A DNA stretch of 64,000 nucleotides from Crotalaria pallida (taxonomy: Eukaryota; Streptophyta; Magnoliopsida; Fabales; Fabaceae), in contig CM075651.1 in assembly GCA_037953625.1 (NCBI GenBank), positions 158,791,501 through 158,855,500 of the forward strand, written 5' to 3'. Position 1 is the first letter of the stretch. The number at the start of each line of letters is the position of its first letter. The notes beneath the pieces are model-generated. The model was not told where the DNA came from and made no database searches. It worked only from the letters and a program-made list of their open reading frames with translations. The position numbers were made by a program, and so were the translations under genes. Of this stretch, positions 59,663 to 64,000 are shown piece by piece.

Positions 59663-60039
59663 TTAATTTATCTTTTCCTTGACTGTAGTATTAAGTGGTG
59701 GTATGTACTGAAGACAATAACATAGTGAAGTAGCAGCCTGACATTGGCATGGAAGTATAAATCCAAAAAATTTGCAAGCTACTAAGCAATCAGGGTAGGT
59801 TTCGCATTTTGAAAAAACTGGTCTACATTTGTAAGTCCCGTCTCGCTGTTGACTACCGAACACTGCATAGAAAATTTGAAGTTTCAGATAAAATTGTTGT
59901 GGTTGGGGTGAAAACAAGCTAATTCCAAGATAGGTATATAATAATAAATAAATAAAGTATTGATCGTACCCATGGTTGGGGTGAAAACAACAAGGATCCA
60001 AATGCAAAACATGCAAAGTTGAGATCTACTTGATGCCAT
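59663..60039 (-). CDS. Secreted eight-cysteine peptide 4
   Basis: Exon 1 is 59970-60039 (signal peptide MASSRSQLCMFCIWILVVFT) and exon 2 is 59663-59862. The mature part begins VFGSQQRDGTYKC and has C-x6-C-x5-C-x3-C-x8-C-x-C-x6-C-x-C with a tail ending KEKIN, 88 residues in all. Four residues are inserted before the first cysteine relative to copy 3. The 107-bp intron holds a second copy of the exon 1 end (GGTTGGGGTGAAAACAA near 59901), evidence of a small internal duplication. Reading straight from exon 2 into the intron gives a longer open frame, but the GT-AG intron conserved in all four copies makes the spliced model preferable. Identity as an NCR-like or defensin-like peptide is tentative. 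Confidence 0.83.
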
Positions 60040-60118
60040 ATTGTGTGACGTGTGATGAGTACTGTTGCTGGTTATTGTGTTTTACAACTTGTGATTAAGA
60101 AAAGGGCAAGAAGCTAGC

Positions 60119-60127
60119 CAATTTATA
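60119..60127 (-). promoter_or_regulatory. TATA box of peptide gene 4
   Basis: TATAAATTG on the minus strand, followed by GCTAGCTTCTTGC, about 85 bp before the ATG. Confidence 0.68.
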
Positions 60128-60185
60128 GGTCCTGCGGTATAGGTTGGATATTTAAGTACGCTATATTTTAGATTTTTAGATTTAA

Positions 60186-60283
60186 GTACGCGTAAGACAG
60201 TCCAGTTGGTGGTTGCAGGGACACTTAGGATTTTCCCCTCTCCAGGTCATGGGTTCTAGTCCCTGCAGACCTCCTAAAAAAAA
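60186..60283 (+). mobile_element. tRNA-derived SINE
   Basis: Same family as 19193 (GTACGCGTAAGACAGTCCAG, GGGTTCTAGTCCC, A-tail). No target duplication is readable. The right flank is the end of a Stowaway-type MITE (TACTGAGAAATGGAGGGAGT). Confidence 0.8.
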
Positions 60284-60510
60284 CCTTATACTGAGAAATG
60301 GAGGGAGTATGAGTCTTTTTACAGAGTAATACTATATGCTTTTTTACAAAACCAATTTAATATTAATTATGGTTTTTACAATTCCATTTCTAATTAATAC
60401 AGAGAGATAATGAATGAGAAATTATTTAAAAAGATAGTAAAAAATTTCAAAAAATTAATTTAAACAAACATATAAATTATTCGTTAAGTGCCAAAAATTT
60501 ATGCTAATAT

Positions 60511-60610
60511 GTCCGCGTAAGACAGCCCAGTTGGTGGCTGCATGGACACTTAGGATTTCCCCTTCCCCAGGTTGTGGGTTCTAGTCCCAGACCTCCATGT
60601 AAAAAAAAAT
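60511..60610 (+). mobile_element. tRNA-derived SINE, full length
   Basis: Starts GTCCGCGTAAGACAGCCCAG and ends in an A-tract. A perfect 18-bp direct repeat, AAAAATTTATGCTAATAT, flanks it (60493-60510, 60611-60628). This is the clearest insertion of the family in the window. Confidence 0.92.
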
Positions 60611-61631
60611 AAAAATTTATGCTAATATTAATTGAAATTAATCATGCTAGGACCAACACTATTAAATGAATTTTAACAAACACTCCCTCGTACATGTTCA
60701 TATATGTATAGTAGGTGAGATTCTAAAAAAAAATTGTTTTTTTATGTGTATAGTAGGTGACATTATAAAAGTATTGAATATTTTCGCCCTAAATTACCCA
60801 TAATAAATAAATGTTGTTATGAATTAAGTTCAATTATTCCCGATAAAAAGAGTAATACATGTAAAATGTGCAAAAATGTAAAATTGATATAATTTTTCGT
60901 TAAAAACAATGAATTAACTGCCCATCTTAATAAGTATATTTTGGTTAAACGTGACTTATAAATAGAAAAAAATATTAAATGTATTTTGACTAATATATTA
61001 AATGTACTTTAATACATGTATTTGATACGGATTATATTTTAATCAATGTTTTAACAGTTTTAATATACTTAGTCGTTTAAGCAATAAATATACTATTTTT
61101 AATCTCATCTTGACATCATAAATAAGGGCTTTGTTTGGGAACCCTATGAGATGAGAGGGTTTTGGTACCCTTTTGACATGGACCAATAGATATTTGTCAT
61201 GTGTTGTTCTTTGCCATGTCAGCGGGGTATATTTTTGATTTATAAGTTTTATAATTAGATCCCTAAAATATTTATTTAAAAATATTTTTTTTATCCTTAA
61301 TGTAATTTACCCAAAATACCATCATTTTAATATTATTTTTCATCTACACAAAATACCCTAATTTTAATTTTATATTTTATTTACCCTAAGTACCCTCATT
61401 TTAATACCATTTGTATCTATCCAAAATACTTTTAATAATTTATAATTTCTCATTTCACTGTCCTCCCATGTTATTCTTCTCCATCAATCTATCATACCTT
61501 TCTTCTTCTATCACTGTCAAGTACCAACATCATCATCATCTTCTTCTTCTTTATTCATACCTTCGTTCTTCATAAAAAAAAACCCAACAACAAACGCAGG
61601 AACATACCTTATTTATCATCACCTTCTTTTA

Positions 61632-61708
61632 TACTTCCTCCGGTCCATATTATAAGCACCCTTTTTGTGAAAGAGAAAGGATGCTTATAATATGGACCAG
61701 AGGGAGTA
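61632..61708. mobile_element. 77-bp Stowaway-type MITE
   Basis: Inverted ends TACTTCCTCCGGTCCATATT and AATATGGACCAGAGGGAGTA, closely related to 42171-42247. Confidence 0.85.
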
Positions 61709-62049
61709 TTATTCCCTCTGATTTCCAAACCCGTTTTCATTTCCAAACTTAATCCCAATTCCGGCACCACCACCACCATAGATAGGTTCTCTTTCTTCCT
61801 CTTTAGGGATGTTCATATCCTTTAGATTTTATTTCTGTGGGTTGCTGTCAGCGGTATACGTTGATGTTTTTTGGTTGATTGTTGCTCTCTACCCAGGGAA
61901 CCACAATTCTGTGTAAAATCATAACACGTGATTATTTTTTTTATTCCCCAAATGTAATAATGAAGAAAATAAAAAATTTCACATTTTCATTAACAAAAGT
62001 CGTAAATTGTTCATTAAAAAAAACTCAATTTTTAGTAATAATGTTTTTT

Positions 62050-62092
62050 TTAATACAGTTGAGTGGTGGTGAGAAGCAACGTGTCTCATTAT
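62050..62092 (+). pseudogene. ABC-transporter signature-motif fragment
   Basis: After a TTTAATACAG acceptor-like sequence the DNA encodes LSGGEKQRVS, the ATP-binding cassette C-loop signature with its usual following residues. The frame then runs into repeat sequence. Only about ten codons are preserved, within the large inverted-repeat element, so this is at best a captured exon scrap. Chance is unlikely but not excluded. Confidence 0.45.
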
Positions 62093-63350
62093 CTTGGAAA
62101 AAGTCAAAGTAGTCAACAAAAAAGAAGAGAATATATTTTTGATATAATGCTTGATTTTGTTTTCAAATAAAATATAATGCTTGTTTCCTTCATTAATTAC
62201 AAATTTCTATCACACAAATTTTCATATTATTTTTACAATTTTTAAGATTTTTTAATTGTTTTAAAGAATTTTAATGTAATATACAATTTTTAATTGATTT
62301 TTCATTAATTATTTTTACTTTAAATTGGGACAAAAAAAACTTCATTTTTTACCAAAATAATGGGACGGAGGGAGTATATGAGAGACAATAAATTGAGATG
62401 ATATGAGCGCATAATAAGATAAATTTCACTTCTCTAATATAGAGTAGGAGATAAGGTAAGAAAAAATTGAGAATTAAATGAGATGATATGAATATAAAAT
62501 AAGATAAGAGAAATTTTGCTCCTCTAATGAAGCAAAAAATAAGGAAAGAAAATTTGACTCGTTATCTTGATAAAAGTCAAAGTAGTAAACAAAAATAAGA
62601 AAATATCTTTTTGATATAATGCATGATTCTATTTTCAAAATAAAATATAATGTATGATTCATTCATTAATTACAAGTTTCTATCATACAAATTTTCATAT
62701 CATTTTTACAATCTTAAAGATTTTTCATTAATTATTTTAAAAAAATTTAATGTAATATACAATTTTTAAGATAATATACAATCTTTAAGATTTTTAATTA
62801 ATTATTTTTACTTTGATTTGTGACAAAAAAATCATTTTTTACCAAGATAATGGGACAAATGGAGTATAATAGAGACAATTAAATGAGATGATATGAGCAT
62901 AAAATATGATCGATAAACTTCACCTCTCTAATATAAAGTAGGAGATAAGGTAAAAAAATTGAGAATTAAATGAGATGATATGAACATAAAATAAGATAAG
63001 AGAAACTTCACTCCTCTAATAGAGTAGGAGATAAGGAAAAAATAATTTGAGACACTCCCTCGATCTAATTATCTTGGTAGTAAAAGTCAAAATAGTAAAT
63101 AAAAATGAGAGAATATATTTTTGATTCAATGCATGATTCTATTTTCAAAATTAAATATAATTGTATGATTCATTCATCAATTGCAAATTTCTATCACACA
63201 AATTTTCATATTATTTTTACGATCTTTAAGATTTTTCATTAATTATTTTTAAGATTTTTAATATAATATATCATCTTCAAGATTTTTCATTAATTATTTT
63301 TATTTTAATTTGGGAAAAAAAACTACATTTTTTTACCAAGATAATGGGAT
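62080..63350. repeat. Three direct copies of a roughly 490-bp block
   Basis: Copies start near 62085, 62563 and 63070 with TTATCTTGG/AAAAGTCAAAGTAG. Each continues through TTCTATCACACAAATTTTCA and AATAATGGGAC to a GAATTAAATGAGATGATATG spacer (spacer in the first two). Each block contains a Stowaway-like MITE of the 38284 type, so the unit is MITE plus spacer. Confidence 0.7.
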
Positions 63351-63946
63351 AGAAGAAGTAGAAAACATTAGCATATCAAACAATGTGAGTCTCATCGTAA
63401 ACTCTTAATAACTAGAAGCCACCAAAAACAGAATGAATGAAATTGATTTAATTAAATATTAAGACAATGAAATCCCTAAAAGAGGAAGAAAGAGAACCTA
63501 TCTATGGTGGTGGTGGCGACGAAATTTGGATTGAGTTTGAAAATGAAAGCGGGTTGGAGAGTGAAGAATAAAAAAAAGTGATGATGAAGAAGGTATGTTC
63601 CTGGGTTTGCTTCTGAGTTTTCCAATGAAGAATTTATGAATAAAAAAGAAGAAGGTAATGATGTTGGTACTTGGCAGTGATAGAAGAAAAAGGGTATGAT
63701 AGACTGATGGAGAAGAATAACGTGAGTGAGTAGTGAAATGAGAAATTATAAATTTTTAAGGGTTTTTTTTTGGGTAAATACAAATAATATTAAAATGAGG
63801 GTATTTTGGGTAGATGAAATATAAAATTAAAATTTGGGTAGTTGAAAAATAATATTAAAATAAGGGTATTTTAGGTGGATCAAAAATAATATTACAATGA
63901 TGATATTTTGGGTAAATTACATTAAGGATAAAAATAATATTTTTAA

Positions 63947-64000
63947 GAGTGAAGGGACATTTTGATCCCTCAAGTTTTTCGACAGTGACACTTTAGTCCC
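63947..64000. mobile_element. Left end of a GAGTGAA foldback MITE, cut by the window edge
   Basis: GAGTGAAGGGACATTTTGAT and CCCTCAAGTTTTTCGACAG match 41389 onward almost base for base. Confidence 0.75.

Larger units (their letters stand above)
61260..63946. mobile_element. Large inverted-repeat element (arms about 500 bp), right end cut by a nested MITE
   Basis: The left arm (about 61260-61810) and right arm (about 63460-63946) are inverted copies. Examples: CATAGATAGGTTCTCTTTCT against AGAAAGAGAACCTATCTATG, and TTACCCAAAATACCATCATT against the right end. The left arm carries an inserted 77-bp MITE (61632-61708). The right arm is interrupted at 63947 by a GAGTGAA MITE, so its outer end is beyond the window. 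The interior has an ABC-transporter-like fragment and a triplicated block. Consistent with a Mutator-like, gene-capturing element. Confidence 0.68.

Noticed and set aside
59870..60016. Extended open frame upstream of exon 2 in peptide gene 4
   Set aside because: It reads through the intron conserved in all four paralogs and uses a frame different from the signal peptide.

Overview
The window looks like nuclear DNA of a legume, probably of the Medicago/Trifolium/pea group. It is AT-rich, its genes have introns, and it is packed with plant Stowaway, Mutator, hAT and CACTA repeats, a tRNA-derived SINE family and LTR remnants. It also carries a small family of secreted cysteine-rich peptides of the kind legumes have expanded. 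The organism call is inference; no organellar or bacterial feature was seen.

Left part (1-8.3 kb): a minus-strand gene for a NEP1-interacting-protein-like RING-H2 membrane protein (1177-3203). I assembled it from four exons, and its last RING exon lies beyond the left edge or is lost. Nested Stowaway and Mutator-like MITEs surround it. From 8.3 to 29 kb I found no intact host gene, only stacked DNA transposons, many with target-site duplications readable in the sequence. These include a decayed MuDR/MULE transposase (21343-23366, minus) with SWIM zinc finger, an array of short palindromes beside it, and a 1.35-kb Pack-MULE-like element (27683-29030) carrying a spliced fragment of an unidentified gene.

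Centre (29.4-34.4 kb): a complete eight-exon calcium-dependent protein kinase gene on the plus strand encoding 535 residues, with intact kinase, junction and four EF hands. It is the best-supported gene here. Downstream lies a fragment of a neutral/alkaline invertase gene (36773-37318, minus).

Right part (39.5-60.1 kb): four minus-strand two-exon paralogs encode secreted peptides with eight cysteines (defensin-like/NCR-like). They share promoters, signal peptides and a conserved block downstream of the stop. The interval between copies 2 and 3 is swollen by five solo-LTR-like insertions (one nested in another). Four have perfect 5-bp target duplications around TG...CA ends, and the nested one is less certain. 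From 61 kb to the end lies a large inverted-repeat element with an ABC-transporter-like signature fragment and an internal triplicated block.

The genes do not form an operon-like unit. The kinase and RING protein are ordinary signalling genes, and the peptide cluster is a tandem-duplicated secreted family. The main story of the window is how layered transposon insertion, gene-fragment capture and solo-LTR formation shaped it.
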